Below, in pieces: positions 36,611-45,762 of a stretch of 64,000 nucleotides of DNA. The notes beneath the pieces were generated by a model that was given only the letters and a program-made list of their open reading frames with translations, had not been told where the DNA came from and searched no databases. The translations under genes were made by a program, and so were the position numbers. Numbering within the stretch: position 1 is the stretch's first letter; each line of letters begins with the position of its first letter. This DNA comes from Martinezella tropici (GTDB taxonomy: Bacteria > Pseudomonadota > Alphaproteobacteria > Rhizobiales > Rhizobiaceae), in the NCBI RefSeq assembly GCF_003287875.1, contig NZ_QMKK01000025.1:493008-557007 (forward strand). The letters run 5' to 3'.

Positions 36611-37282
36611 TCCACTCCTGTATCGAAAAGTGATCGCTGCGTCACCTCAAGCATCGTTCTCCCGGAGAAAACATCACAGGCCACGCAATCTCCAGGCCAA
36701 TGGCCAGAATATTTCAGCTGCATCGACGTCGACCGCACAATCTGCCGACTAGTCAGAACTGGTATGCTTAAGCAAGCCCGATAGCAACGTGCAAGAAAGC
36801 GTTTTTTGCCACCATTAGCAGAAACCCCTTGCTCTGCCGGCACCAGTGAATTAATCCCGCGCATTATTTTCGGTCGCGCGTTCGCCGATTGGCTTATCAT
36901 AAAGGAAATCTCATTGAAGTCGGGAAGCTTATACCAGGTTGGTGACAATGATCAGCGCCCTTGGGGCACATGGCATGTGCTCGATATCGGTGATAGCCAC
37001 GTCGTCAAACGCATTGTTGTGAATCCGGGAGAGCGGCTATCGCTGCAATATCACAATCACCGTTCAGAGCGTTGGACCGCCGTTTCGGGGCACGGTATTG
37101 CCGAGATTGACGGAACGGAACATGCTCTGCAGCTCGGGCATACAGTCGATATTCCGCTCAAGGCGACACACCGTGTTTCGTGCACCGGAGATAAGCCATT
37201 GGTTTTTATCGAAATTCAATACGGCGAGCTGCTCGACGAGAACGATATCATTAGGCTCAGCGACGATTACAATCGGGTCTGA
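36548..37282. repeat. Duplicated block, copy B
   Basis: This copy matches 34963-35583 in the same orientation. It carries the broken 5' end of the glycosyltransferase gene, the intergenic region including the segment missing from copy A, and the complete cupin gene. Each copy therefore preserves a different one of the two genes. Confidence 0.85.
36914..37282 (+). CDS. Stand-alone mannose-6-phosphate isomerase type II cupin
   Basis: The start is a TTG at 36914, 8 bases after AAAGGA. The 122-residue protein matches the C-terminal cupin of bifunctional ManC/AlgA enzymes: RPWGTWHVLDIG, ERLSLQYHNHRSERW with metal-binding His residues, ATHRVSC and IEIQYGELLDEND. A free cupin of this type may isomerise fructose-6-P to mannose-6-P and feed GDP-mannose to Gmd. 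It is divergent from the WbpZ-like gene, as in the ancestral arrangement. A truncated copy is at 35242-35583. Confidence 0.82.
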   Translation: MKSGSLYQVGDNDQRPWGTWHVLDIGDSHVVKRIVVNPGERLSLQYHNHRSERWTAVSGHGIAEIDGTEHALQLGHTVDIPLKATHRVSCTGDKPLVFIEIQYGELLDENDIIRLSDDYNRV

Positions 37283-37296
37283 TATCGAAGCCGATA

Positions 37297-37845
37297 TTAC
37301 TCGAATAGGTCGGCATCCGCCAACAGCGGTTGCTGCTGATCCTTGGAAGAGAGCGTGAGTGGCTCGGTCACCTTCCAGTCGATGCCGATCTGTGGATCAT
37401 CCCAACGGATACCGCGATCGCTTTCGGGCTCGTAATAGTTGGTGGTCTTGTACAGAAACTCGACATGATCGCTCAATGTCAGGAAGCCATGCGCAAAGCC
37501 TTCTGGAATCCAGAGCTGGCGCTTGTTTTCCGCAGACAGGAGAACGCCGACCCAATGGCCGAAGGTGGGTGAGGATTTCCTGATGTCGACGGCAACGTCA
37601 TAGACTTCGCCGGCCACCACCCGCACCAGCTTCGCCTGGGCATGCGGCGGCAGCTGATAGTGAAGACCACGCAAAACACCCTTGCCCGATCGGCTGTGAT
37701 TATCCTGCACAAAGTCGGCGCTACGGCCGATCGCTGCTTCAAACTTCGCTTTGCTGAAGCTTTCGAAGAAGAAGCCGCGATCGTCTGCAAACACCGTCGG
37801 CTCGATAATCTTCACATCGGGAATAGCGGTGTCGATGGCCTTCAT
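37297..37845 (-). CDS. rmlC: dTDP-4-dehydrorhamnose 3,5-epimerase
   Basis: The ATG at 37845 (MKAIDTAIPDVKIIEP) has an AGGA box at good spacing; the frame continues upstream to 37950 without need. The 182-residue cupin epimerase has DDRGFFFESFSKAKFE, QDNHSRSGKGVLRGLHYQ (catalytic His), VAVDIRKSSPTFG and IPEGFAHGFLTLSD. Its product is dTDP-4-keto-L-rhamnose, which is reduced by RmlD. It is the last gene of the order rmlB-rmlD-rmlA-rmlC on the minus strand. Confidence 0.93.
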   Translation of the reverse strand: MKAIDTAIPDVKIIEPTVFADDRGFFFESFSKAKFEAAIGRSADFVQDNHSRSGKGVLRGLHYQLPPHAQAKLVRVVAGEVYDVAVDIRKSSPTFGHWVGVLLSAENKRQLWIPEGFAHGFLTLSDHVEFLYKTTNYYEPESDRGIRWDDPQIGIDWKVTEPLTLSSKDQQQPLLADADLFE

Positions 37846-37900
37846 TAGTCGTCCTGCTCGGATTGTTAGCAAGGGAAGTGCGGCGTAAAGGGCGCCGTAC

Positions 37901-38788
37901 TTAAAATATCCGATCGCGCAAGATCCCAAGGAGATATTGCCCATAGGCATTCTTTTTCAGCGGGCTCGCCAGCGCCTCGACATCAGATGCACTGATCCAA
38001 CCGCTGCGATAAGCAATCTCTTCGGGGCAGGCCACTTTCAGGCCCTGTCGGTTCTCGATCGTTGCAATATAATGGCTAGCCTCCAGCATCGATTCATGCG
38101 TTCCGGTGTCGAGCCAGGCATAGCCGCGGCCCATGGTCTGGACGTCCAACCGGCCGGCCTGAAGATAGTGAACATTGACATCGGTGATCTCCAGCTCGCC
38201 GCGCGGCGACGGTCGGATGGATTTCGCAACGTCGACGACGCTTTCGTCGTAGAAATAGAGGCCGGTGACAGCATAGTTGCTCTTCGGCATCTTCGGCTTT
38301 TCCTCCAGGCTGATCGCCCGGCCGCTCTGATCGAACTCGACGACGCCATACCGATGCGCGTCCTGCACGTGATAGGCAAAGACAGTCGCACCCGTTTCCT
38401 TGGCGTTCGCCTCCTGCAGCAATCGGGTAAAATCATGCCCGTAGAAGATGTTGTCTCCCAGAACCAGAGCAGACGGCGCGCCGTCCAGAAACGTCTCGCC
38501 GATCAGGAACGCCTGGGCAAGACCGTCGGGACTAGGCTGCACCGCATAGTCAAGCTTTACGCCCCATTGGCTGCCATCGCCGAGCAATTGTTCGAAACGG
38601 GGCGTGTCCTGCGGCGTCGAGATGATGAGGATTTCGCGGATACCCGCCAACATCAAAGTCGTCAGCGGATAGTAGATCATCGGCTTGTCATAGATCGGCA
38701 GAAGCTGCTTGCTGACGGCGAGCGTCACCGGGTAGAGGCGTGTTCCCGATCCGCCGGCGAGTATGATTCCTTTGCGTGCCTTCGTCAT
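37901..38788 (-). CDS. rmlA: Glucose-1-phosphate thymidylyltransferase
   Basis: The ATG at 38788 ([13 protein letters not shown]) gives a 295-residue protein, the normal length. Nucleotide-binding [20 protein letters not shown] and [10 protein letters not shown] are at the N-terminus. [27 protein letters not shown] and [13 protein letters not shown] complete the RmlA signature. It makes dTDP-glucose, the first step to dTDP-L-rhamnose. A longer frame to 38842 lacks conserved residues. Confidence 0.95.
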   Translation of the reverse strand: MTKARKGIILAGGSGTRLYPVTLAVSKQLLPIYDKPMIYYPLTTLMLAGIREILIISTPQDTPRFEQLLGDGSQWGVKLDYAVQPSPDGLAQAFLIGETFLDGAPSALVLGDNIFYGHDFTRLLQEANAKETGATVFAYHVQDAHRYGVVEFDQSGRAISLEEKPKMPKSNYAVTGLYFYDESVVDVAKSIRPSPRGELEITDVNVHYLQAGRLDVQTMGRGYAWLDTGTHESMLEASHYIATIENRQGLKVACPEEIAYRSGWISASDVEALASPLKKNAYGQYLLGILRDRIF

Positions 38789-38888
38789 GATCCTGCGTCT
38801 CGTCCTTCGTACATCTGCCCATGTCTCACCTGCGGGGGTCATAGCCCGGAAACCATCGGCAACATTCCGGTTTTCAATTCCCTGCAGC

Positions 38889-39776
38889 CTACAATCTCGC
38901 TAGGACGTCGTCGACGCCCTCCTGCCAGAGAGGAAGAGCAATATCAAAGCGATCCATCAGCTTTCGACAATCCAGCCGCGAATTGGCGGGGCGCCTGGCA
39001 GAGGTGGGGTATTCAGCTGTCGATATCGGCTTCAGCGCATCGAGAGACAGCGCAAGCTTAACGTTTGCTGCCAATGCCTTACGAACGATATGCTCGGCAT
39101 AACCATACCACGAGGTGCTGCCTCGTGCCGTGAGATGATATGTTCCCGAGAGGTCGCCGGGAGCGTGCGAAGCCATGATGCGCTCGATCACCGTGCGGCT
39201 GACATCGGCAATCAAGGCCGCTGACGTCGGTGCGCCCACCTGGTCGGCAACGATGTTCAATGCGCTTCTTTCACCGGCCAGCCGAAGAATGGTCTTCAGG
39301 AAATTGCTGCCATGATGACCATAGACCCAGCTTGTGCGCAAAATGGCATGCTGTACGCTGGAGGCGCGCACCGCCTCTTCGCCCCGCCATTTGCTTTCGC
39401 CATAGACGGACTGCGGATTGACCGGATCGCTCTCCACATAAGGATCGGCCTTCAAGCCGTCAAAGACATAGTCTGTGGAGTAGTGGATGAGCCAAGCACC
39501 ATTGTCCGCCGCCCACCGCGCCAGTATCCCTGGAGCGGTGGCATTGACCGTCATCGCCAGCTCTTTGTCGCTCTCGGCCCGATCCACCGCCGTGTAGGCG
39601 GCGGGATTGACGATGATGCGGGGTTTATGTGCGCCGAGAGCGGCAAGGATGCTTGCTTCGCTGGTCAGATCCATGTCCGCACGCGTCGAGGCAACGACAC
39701 TCCCTAGGACGCGAAGCGAACGCTGCAGCTCGAAACCGACCTGCCCGCTGGCACCGGTGATCAGAATGGCACTCAC
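38889..39776 (-). CDS. rmlD: dTDP-4-dehydrorhamnose reductase
   Basis: This 295-residue SDR has [14 protein letters not shown] at the N-terminus, [23 protein letters not shown] and YGESKWRGE (YxxxK), all typical of RmlD. It performs the last step to dTDP-L-rhamnose. It overlaps rmlB by 4 bases. Confidence 0.94.
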   Translation of the reverse strand: MSAILITGASGQVGFELQRSLRVLGSVVASTRADMDLTSEASILAALGAHKPRIIVNPAAYTAVDRAESDKELAMTVNATAPGILARWAADNGAWLIHYSTDYVFDGLKADPYVESDPVNPQSVYGESKWRGEEAVRASSVQHAILRTSWVYGHHGSNFLKTILRLAGERSALNIVADQVGAPTSAALIADVSRTVIERIMASHAPGDLSGTYHLTARGSTSWYGYAEHIVRKALAANVKLALSLDALKPISTAEYPTSARRPANSRLDCRKLMDRFDIALPLWQEGVDDVLARL

Positions 39777-40840
39777 AACTCAACCTCGTACTGCTTGCCG
39801 ACCCATTCACGATAGGCGCCACTCGTCACGTTGCGAACCCAGTCCTGGTTTTGGAGATACCAAGCGATCGTCTTGCGAATGCCGGTCTCGAAGGTTTCCG
39901 CAGGCTTCCAGCCGAGTTCGCGCTCAAGCTTGCGCGCATCGATCGCATAGCGGCGATCGTGGCCCGGCCGATCCTTAACGAAGGTGATCTGATCGCTGTA
40001 ACGGCTGCCATCGGCTTTCGGCCGCAGCTCATCGAGGATAGCGCAGATCGTCTGCACGACATCGAGATTGGGTTTCTCGTTCCAGCCGCCGACATTATAG
40101 GTCTCACCGAGCTTGCCGGCTTCCAGGACGCGGCGAATGGCGCTGCAATGATCCCGGACGTACAGCCAGTCGCGGATCTGCTGGCCGTCGCCATAGATCG
40201 GCAGGCTCTTTCCCGAAAGCGCGTTCAGGATCACCAGCGGGATCAGCTTTTCGGGAAAATGGTAAGGCCCGTAATTATTGCTGCAGTTGGTCGTTAAGAC
40301 AGGCAAGCCGTAGGTATGATGCCACGCCCGTACGAGATGGTCTGATGCCGCCTTGCTGGCCGAATAGGGGCTGTTGGGTTCATAGCGATTGAGTTCGTTG
40401 AACGGCGCATCATCCTTCGCCAGCGTGCCGTAGACCTCATCCGTCGAGACATGCAGAAAGCGGAAGCCTTGCTTCTCCCCGTCCGGCAAGCCATCCCAAT
40501 AGCCCCGCACGGCTTCCAGCAGATTGAAGGTCCCGACAATATTCGTCTGGATGAAATCGCCAGGCCCATGGATGGAGCGGTCGACGTGACTTTCAGCGGC
40601 GAAATTGATGACCGCACGCGGCCGGTGCATCGCCAGCAAATCGCTCACCAGCTCGCGATCACCAATATCGCCATGCACGAACACATGGCGATCATCACCC
40701 TTCAACCCCTTCAGGGTGTCGAGGTTGCCAGCATAGGTCAGCTTGTCGAGGTTAACGACCGTCTCACCGTCTCGCTCAAGCCAGTCCAGGACAAAATTTC
40801 CACCGATAAAACCAGCACCACCCGAAACCAATATCGTCAT
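39773..40840 (-). CDS. rmlB: dTDP-glucose 4,6-dehydratase
   Basis: This 355-residue extended SDR has [31 protein letters not shown] (catalytic Thr/Asp/Glu) and [16 protein letters not shown] (YxxxK). [18 protein letters not shown] is RmlB-specific. It is the first gene of the rml operon. Its start lies about 180 bases from the tRNA-Gln gene on the same strand. Confidence 0.96.
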   Translation of the reverse strand: MTILVSGGAGFIGGNFVLDWLERDGETVVNLDKLTYAGNLDTLKGLKGDDRHVFVHGDIGDRELVSDLLAMHRPRAVINFAAESHVDRSIHGPGDFIQTNIVGTFNLLEAVRGYWDGLPDGEKQGFRFLHVSTDEVYGTLAKDDAPFNELNRYEPNSPYSASKAASDHLVRAWHHTYGLPVLTTNCSNNYGPYHFPEKLIPLVILNALSGKSLPIYGDGQQIRDWLYVRDHCSAIRRVLEAGKLGETYNVGGWNEKPNLDVVQTICAILDELRPKADGSRYSDQITFVKDRPGHDRRYAIDARKLERELGWKPAETFETGIRKTIAWYLQNQDWVRNVTSGAYREWVGKQYEVEL

Positions 40841-41017
40841 CTAAAGCCTATTCCATTTTAGGCACAAAGCTAAATTGTCGACACGAATCAGCGACAAATC
40901 AATCTTACGACAAGGAGGCGTTTCTCCCTCGAAAAGATTTCAATCATCGCAAGATGGATATCTGCCTCGATCACGGAGGCAAACCAAAATGCTCATTCAA
41001 ATCAGGAAATTTGAGAT

Positions 41018-41091
41018 TGGCTGGGAAACCTGGATTCGAACCAAGATTAACGGAGTCAGAGTCCGCTGTTCTACCATTGAACTATTTCCCA
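41018..41091 (-). tRNA. tRNA-Gln (anticodon CUG)
   Basis: Read on the minus strand, the 74-base gene starts TGGGAAA and ends TTTCCCA-G-CCA, giving a 7-bp acceptor stem with an encoded CCA. The anticodon arm GCGGA-CTCTGAC-TCCGT carries CTG, which reads CAG (glutamine). The T-loop GGTTCGAATCC is intact. The gene lies between the polysaccharide locus and the sigma/bufferin genes, a place where integrated elements could have a boundary. Confidence 0.95.
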
Positions 41092-41331
41092 ACAGCCGCC
41101 GGGCGTTGGATGCCCCTGCGGGGAAAGCAGGGCCTCTATAATCGAATTTGCCGCGGATGCAAACACTTTAACGCACGGAAAATGCGATTTTTTGAAAGTG
41201 GCGCCGGATCATCATGATAGGTCACGAATCCGCCGGCGGCCAGCGGATTTTGCAAGCCATATGGTCCCAATTGCCTGAGAGGACGGCCCGAAGAGCGATT
41301 TCGCCGGTGTCGACGCCACGCCTTCATTGCC

Positions 41332-41967
41332 TCACCAACGCAGCATGCGCCTACCGAGGACATATCCGACAGCGGTCACCATGGCGATCGCGATCGGGTA
41401 CCAGAGCAGCACGAAAAGTGGGCTGTCGTCCGTGCAGTTGGAGGCATAGAAGGTTGCGGCGATGCCGCTGGCGGCCAATCCGGCGACGGCGCCGGCGGCA
41501 CCCGGCTTTTCCGGCGCGCCATGGCGCAGGGCGAACAGGAAGCAGGCAAGCGGTCCGATCGACAGCAGCGGGATGAGCGTCAGGCAGAAGCGGGCATTGT
41601 GCCCGATCATCCGCGCACTCCAGCTGTCGGCCGGCATGACGGCCATTTCGACGGCAGCGGCCGCAAGCAGCAGGAGCGGTGCCGCCAGCAGCGCCCAGCC
41701 CCAGATGCGCACCGGCACACCCGGCCGGCCGATGCGAAAGACAACGGCGCAAGCCGTCACTGCGAGCGCAATGGTCACCACGAATTTGAACAGGAAGCGG
41801 ACGGTCTGCATCGCGCTGTCTATGTCGGCTCGAAAGCCGATCATCGCAAAGAAAATGCCGCCGCTGATCAGAATGCCCGCGATGACCGCAATGGTCAGGG
41901 CCTTGCCGATCCGCGTACGGACCGGCGCGTCCTGCGCCAGAAGATTGATGAGGTCATCGGTTTTCAC
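41332..41967 (-). CDS. nrsF: NrsF-type anti-sigma factor (DUF1109)
   Basis: The GTG at 41967 (VKTDDLINLL) overlaps the sigma gene end by 14 bases, the usual coupled arrangement. The 211-residue protein has six hydrophobic segments and two cysteines in conserved places: NARFCLTLIPLLSIGP and ASNCTDDSPLFVLLWY. Such cysteines bind or sense metal in Caulobacter NrsF, and release of the sigma factor follows. The pairing with an ECF sigma and a bufferin operon supports a metal-stress role. Confidence 0.85.
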   Translation of the reverse strand: MKTDDLINLLAQDAPVRTRIGKALTIAVIAGILISGGIFFAMIGFRADIDSAMQTVRFLFKFVVTIALAVTACAVVFRIGRPGVPVRIWGWALLAAPLLLLAAAAVEMAVMPADSWSARMIGHNARFCLTLIPLLSIGPLACFLFALRHGAPEKPGAAGAVAGLAASGIAATFYASNCTDDSPLFVLLWYPIAIAMVTAVGYVLGRRMLRW

Positions 41968-42520
41968 TGGTCTCACTCCGATAGAGGGCCGCAAGCGCCT
42001 TCAGCGCGCGATGCAGCGCCACGCGCACCGCCCCTTCCGTCATCTTCAGCCGGTCCGCCGTTTCCCGCACGCTGGTTCCCTCGACGGAAATCGAGCGCAC
42101 GATGGTTTTCTGCGGATCCTTCAATTGCTCCAACATACGATCGACATCGAACCGATCCAAGGCATCGGCATGCTCTTCCGCCTCCAGGAAATCGATGACA
42201 TCGTCGATCGGTACGCTCATATGTCGCCCACGCCTTCTCAGGCTGTCGATCAGCTTGTTGCGCACGATCGTCGACAGCCAAGGCCCGATCGGGCGTGATG
42301 AATCCCATGTACCGCGCTTCAGATGGATAGCGAGCAACACTTCCTGAACCACATCCTCAGCCTCGCTTACCGGCGCACCGAATTGATCGCAGCGCCTTTT
42401 CGCCATGGCGCGCAGATGCGGCGTCACCGAGGACAGGAAACGGTGGTAGGCCTGCGCATCGCCGTTGATGGCGGCGCGCATCCAGACTGCCCATTCCTCT
42501 TCGCGCGCCGAATATTTCAT
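41954..42520 (-). CDS. ECF sigma factor (SigF-like)
   Basis: The ATG at 42520 (MKYSAREEEWA) gives 188 residues. Region 2 shows EAEDVVQEVLLAIHLKRGTWD and PWLSTIVRNKLIDSLRRRGR. Region 4 shows VRETADRLKMTEGAVRVALHRALKAL. This is the normal sigma-70 region 2 plus region 4 layout. It is divergent from the bufferin operon and co-transcribed with the anti-sigma gene. The same promoter motif occurs upstream of both operons, so it likely activates itself and the peptide genes. Confidence 0.9.
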   Translation of the reverse strand: MKYSAREEEWAVWMRAAINGDAQAYHRFLSSVTPHLRAMAKRRCDQFGAPVSEAEDVVQEVLLAIHLKRGTWDSSRPIGPWLSTIVRNKLIDSLRRRGRHMSVPIDDVIDFLEAEEHADALDRFDVDRMLEQLKDPQKTIVRSISVEGTSVRETADRLKMTEGAVRVALHRALKALAALYRSETSENR

Positions 42521-42531
42521 CCGACATCTCC

Positions 42532-42559
42532 TATACGCGGAACCGCAGGATTTCGTTAC
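42532..42559 (-). promoter_or_regulatory. Predicted ECF sigma promoter for the sigma/anti-sigma operon
   Basis: On the minus strand GTAACG, 16 bases, then CGTATA. The spacing is identical to the site in front of the bufferin operon. The -10 element is very close to the ATG at 42520, so the leader would be only a few bases unless the true start is further in. Confidence 0.6.
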
Positions 42560-42736
42560 CGGCAACGGCACTTATTTTTCAAGCCCTTTCGTCTCGATCA
42601 GGAATCGTTGAACTCCCGCGTCTTTTGCCGATACGCGACATCAGGCTGACCCGCCGTGGGGCGCATATAAGTCCGGCCAGGGCAGATAGCCGGCGCAGCA
42701 TGATGGACGTCATCTCGAAAAAAGTCCGATATGGCT

Positions 42737-42764
42737 GTAACATCCGGCCGGGACGCTCCGTAGA
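42737..42764 (+). promoter_or_regulatory. Predicted ECF sigma promoter for the bufferin operon
   Basis: GTAACA, 16 bases, then CGTAGA. SigF-type promoters in Caulobacter have GTAACC-like -35 and CGT-containing -10 elements. Transcription would start near 42771, leaving a leader of about 42 bases to the ATG at 42813. Confidence 0.65.
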
Positions 42765-42812
42765 CCTTGATGCAAGCCAATGGCGGCTCGCATCCATCAA
42801 GGAGACAGATCC

Positions 42813-43079
42813 ATGAAGAACAGCATCATCACCCTGGCCATCGCCGGCTCGATCGCCTCGGCACTTGCATCCATCGCTGTCCCGGCATCGGCAGCCGACT
42901 CCAAGGAAAAATGCTACGGCGTCGCTCTCAAGGGTCAGAACGATTGCGCCGCCGGCAAGCATGATTGCGCCGGCAAGTCGACTATGAGCTACGACAAGAT
43001 GTCCTTCAAGCTCGTTCCCACAGGCACCTGCACCTCCATGAAGACGCCGAAGGGCCATGGCTCGCTGACCCCGGCCTGA
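42813..43079 (+). CDS. bufA: DUF2282 bufferin precursor peptide 1
   Basis: This 88-residue secreted peptide starts at ATG 42813 (MKNSIITLAIAG). The signal peptide ends near ASA-ADSKEK. The mature part has four cysteines ([31 protein letters not shown]) in the DUF2282 pattern. Peptides of this type are modified on cysteines by a DUF692 enzyme and bind copper (bufferins). It is the first gene of the operon and has a close paralogue next to it. Confidence 0.88.
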   Translation: MKNSIITLAIAGSIASALASIAVPASAADSKEKCYGVALKGQNDCAAGKHDCAGKSTMSYDKMSFKLVPTGTCTSMKTPKGHGSLTPA

Positions 43080-43125
43080 TCCGAGACGGAATTGATCGTC
43101 AATCATCTCTCGTAAGGAACATGTC

Positions 43126-43413
43126 ATGAGCAAGATGTCCGCACTCGCCCTGGCCGCATCGGTTGCCACCGCAGTGACGCTTGTCACCGGCACAACGACG
43201 ACCGCCTCGGCCGCCGATGCCAAGGAAAAATGCTACGGCGTTGCCCTCAAGGGCCAGAACGATTGCGCCGCCGGCCCGGGCACGACCTGCGCCGGAACAT
43301 CGAAGGTCGATTACCAGCGCAATTCGTGGAAGCTGGTTCCCGCTGGAACCTGCGAGACGATCAAGACGCCGAGCGGTCACGGCACCCTGACGCAGGGTCC
43401 GGCGCCCGTCTGA
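43126..43413 (+). CDS. bufA: DUF2282 bufferin precursor peptide 2
   Basis: This 95-residue peptide has a signal peptide (ending near ASA-ADAKEK). Its mature region is nearly identical to peptide 1 in the first half ([19 protein letters not shown]) but different in the middle ([13 protein letters not shown]). The four cysteines are retained. The two may be separate substrates of one maturase. It lies 46 bases after peptide 1. Confidence 0.88.
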   Translation: MSKMSALALAASVATAVTLVTGTTTTASAADAKEKCYGVALKGQNDCAAGPGTTCAGTSKVDYQRNSWKLVPAGTCETIKTPSGHGTLTQGPAPV

Positions 43414-43558
43414 CAAGGCAGCGCGAACACGTGGGCGGCGCATTTTTCTTTAGGGGCGCCGCCCGCCTCCCGAACGGAATGATCTCTTTGTTTTCATGCA
43501 ATTCCAAATGCAAAACCGCCGCGTATTTTGCTGGAACTGCTCCTACCCGGAGGCCGCA

Positions 43559-44416
43559 ATGAAACCGTCAGAACTTCCTCGCCATGCCGGTGTCGGCTTC
43601 AAACCGGAGCACTTCGCCGCGATCAATGCCGAAAGGCAGCCGATCGGCTTTTTCGAGGTCCATGCCGAAAACTACATGGGTGCCGGCGGCCCGCCGCATG
43701 CCCAGCTCGGCAGGCTGCGCGGCGACTATGCCCTGTCCATCCATGGCGTCGGCCTTTCCATCGGCTCGATGCAGCCTTTGGACAGCGAACATCTTGCCCG
43801 CCTGAAGATCGTCTGCGATCGCTACGAGCCGGAGAGTTTTTCGGAGCACCTTGCCTGGTCGAGTCACGACACGACCTTTCTCAACGATCTGCTGCCCCTG
43901 CCCTATACCGAGGCGACGCTTGCGCGGGTCTGCGACCATATCGATCAGGTTCAGGTAATACTCGGCCGCCAGATACTGCTGGAGAATCCGGCTACCTACC
44001 TGCTCTTCGAGGAAAGCACGATCGAGGAAACCGAGTTTCTGGCCGACGTCGCCCGCCGCACCGGCTGCGGCCTGCTACTCGACGTTAATAACGTATTCGT
44101 CGCCGCCACCAACCACCACATGGATGCGCGCGCCTATCTCGAGCGCTTTCCTGTGCAATGGGTGCGCGAGATCCATCTGAGCGGCCATTCGGAAACCATC
44201 GACGACTCAGGTGCGCCGCTTTTGATCGACAGCCACGATACACCGGTGAAGGATCCCGTCTGGGCGCTCTATGAAGAGCTCATCGGCCGGATCGGTCCAG
44301 TGGCCAGCCTGGTCGAGTGGGATAACGATGTGCCGGAATGGCCTGTTTTGAGGGCCGAGGCCGAAGCGGCTGAAGCCATCTTGAAGCGCGCCGTCGCCGC
44401 ACGTCGGGCGGCCTGA
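43559..44416 (+). CDS. bufB: DUF692 multinuclear iron oxidase (bufferin maturase)
   Basis: The ATG at 43559 follows GGAGG by 5 bases; the frame extends back to 43496 without support. The 285-residue TIM-barrel protein has [56 protein letters not shown] and [11 protein letters not shown]. These supply the His, Asp, Glu and Asn residues that bind the iron cluster in MNIO enzymes (MbnB, BufB). It would modify cysteines of the upstream peptides. Confidence 0.92.
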   Translation: MKPSELPRHAGVGFKPEHFAAINAERQPIGFFEVHAENYMGAGGPPHAQLGRLRGDYALSIHGVGLSIGSMQPLDSEHLARLKIVCDRYEPESFSEHLAWSSHDTTFLNDLLPLPYTEATLARVCDHIDQVQVILGRQILLENPATYLLFEESTIEETEFLADVARRTGCGLLLDVNNVFVAATNHHMDARAYLERFPVQWVREIHLSGHSETIDDSGAPLLIDSHDTPVKDPVWALYEELIGRIGPVASLVEWDNDVPEWPVLRAEAEAAEAILKRAVAARRAA

Positions 44417-44426
44417 GGAGGGATCG

Positions 44427-45182
44427 ATGTCTCTCACCACGCAAAGTGAATTCGCCGCAGCGCTCGTCAATCCCGATCTCGCGGTGCCCGCTGGATTGAC
44501 GGCCTGGAATGGCCCACAGCCGGCGCGACGCTTCGGCGTCTATCGCAACAATGTCGCGATCGGCCTGATCGGCGCGCTCGCCTCGCGCTTTCCGGCGGCG
44601 GAAAGCATCGTCGGCAAGGAATTCTTCGCAGCCATGGCGCATGAATTCATTCGGCTGCATCCGCCGCGATCGCCGCTGCTGCTTGCCTATGGCGATGATT
44701 TTCCCGAATTCGTCGAGGGTTTCGAACCGACACGAGAAATCCCTTATCTGCCCGACGTCATGAGATTGGAGGCAGCCCGACGCCGGGCCTATCACGCGGC
44801 CGATGCATTGCCGGCCGATGCCGCCTTGCTGGCGATCGTCGAGCCGGAGGGGCTTTCGAAGCTGAAATTCGCGCCGCATCCTTCGGCCTCCGTCGTTCGC
44901 TCCGCCCATCCGGCCGTCACCATCTGGGCGATGAACACCGGCGAAATCGAGCTTGCCGATATTGCCGATTGGACGGGCGAGGATGCTCTCGTCGTTCGTC
45001 CGGAGATGATCGTGGAAGTACATCGTCTCCCTCCGGGCGGCGCCAGCTTTCTCGAGAAGCTATTTGCCGGCGCCGACCTCGGCAGCGCCTTCGAGACGTC
45101 CCTTGCCGAAACCGCAGATTTCGATCTTTCCGCCAACCTCGCCGGTGCGTTCACGGCAGGCACTTTCATGGCCATTCGCTGA
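44427..45182 (+). CDS. bufC: DUF2063 bufferin maturase partner
   Basis: This 251-residue protein begins with the DUF2063 pattern (FAAALVNPDLAVPAGL, RRFGVYRNNVAIGLIGALASRFP). The FFAAMAHEFIRLHPPRSPLL segment follows and a variable C-terminal domain completes it. DUF2063 proteins work with DUF692 enzymes as substrate-binding partners. The gene starts 10 bases after bufB. Confidence 0.9.
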   Translation: MSLTTQSEFAAALVNPDLAVPAGLTAWNGPQPARRFGVYRNNVAIGLIGALASRFPAAESIVGKEFFAAMAHEFIRLHPPRSPLLLAYGDDFPEFVEGFEPTREIPYLPDVMRLEAARRRAYHAADALPADAALLAIVEPEGLSKLKFAPHPSASVVRSAHPAVTIWAMNTGEIELADIADWTGEDALVVRPEMIVEVHRLPPGGASFLEKLFAGADLGSAFETSLAETADFDLSANLAGAFTAGTFMAIR

Positions 45183-45194
45183 ACGCCAAGAGGA

Positions 45195-45710
45195 ATGAAG
45201 ATGCAGAACCAGATGATGACGGCCGCCCCGGCCGAACGCGAAACCGTGCCCCAAAAGCTTCATGACGCTCTGAGATTGCTCGACCGCATTCCGCACGACC
45301 TGATCGCCCTCATAGCGCGGCTGTCGATCGCCGCTGTCTTCTGGCAATCCGGCCAGACCAAGGTGGAAGGGTGGCAAGTGACCGACAATGCCGTCTATCT
45401 CTTCCAGACGGAATATAAGCTGCCGCTGGTCGATCCCTGGATTGCCGCTCATATCGCCGCCTTCAGCGAACATTTCTTTCCCTTTTTGCTCGTGATCGGC
45501 CTCGCAAGCCGGCTGTCGGCGCTGGCATTGCTCGGCATGACGCTGGTGATCGAGATTTTCGTCTATCCCGATGCCTGGCCGACGCACGGCACCTGGGCAA
45601 CCTGCTTTCTGGTGATCATTGCTGGCGGGCCTGGGCGCATCGCGCTCGATCACCTGATCGCCAGGTGGTTCAGCCGTTCGTCCCGGGACGGGACCAAGGG
45701 GAACGCCTGA
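45195..45710 (+). CDS. DoxX-family membrane protein
   Basis: This 171-residue protein has four membrane segments and the DoxX motif LSIAAVFWQSGQTKVEGW near residue 45, then PFLLVIGLASRLSALALLGM. DoxX genes are frequent in DUF2282/DUF692/DUF2063 operons, where the role is unclear (redox or membrane support). It is the last gene of the operon. Confidence 0.85.
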   Translation: MKMQNQMMTAAPAERETVPQKLHDALRLLDRIPHDLIALIARLSIAAVFWQSGQTKVEGWQVTDNAVYLFQTEYKLPLVDPWIAAHIAAFSEHFFPFLLVIGLASRLSALALLGMTLVIEIFVYPDAWPTHGTWATCFLVIIAGGPGRIALDHLIARWFSRSSRDGTKGNA

Positions 45711-45762
45711 TAGCGGCGCTCCCGGCATGACAATCAGGCCTCGGCATGACAATCAAGCAAGG

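Noticed and set aside
37937..39061. 374-codon plus-strand frame
   Set aside because: It is antisense to rmlA and part of rmlD, which have full family motifs and correct lengths.
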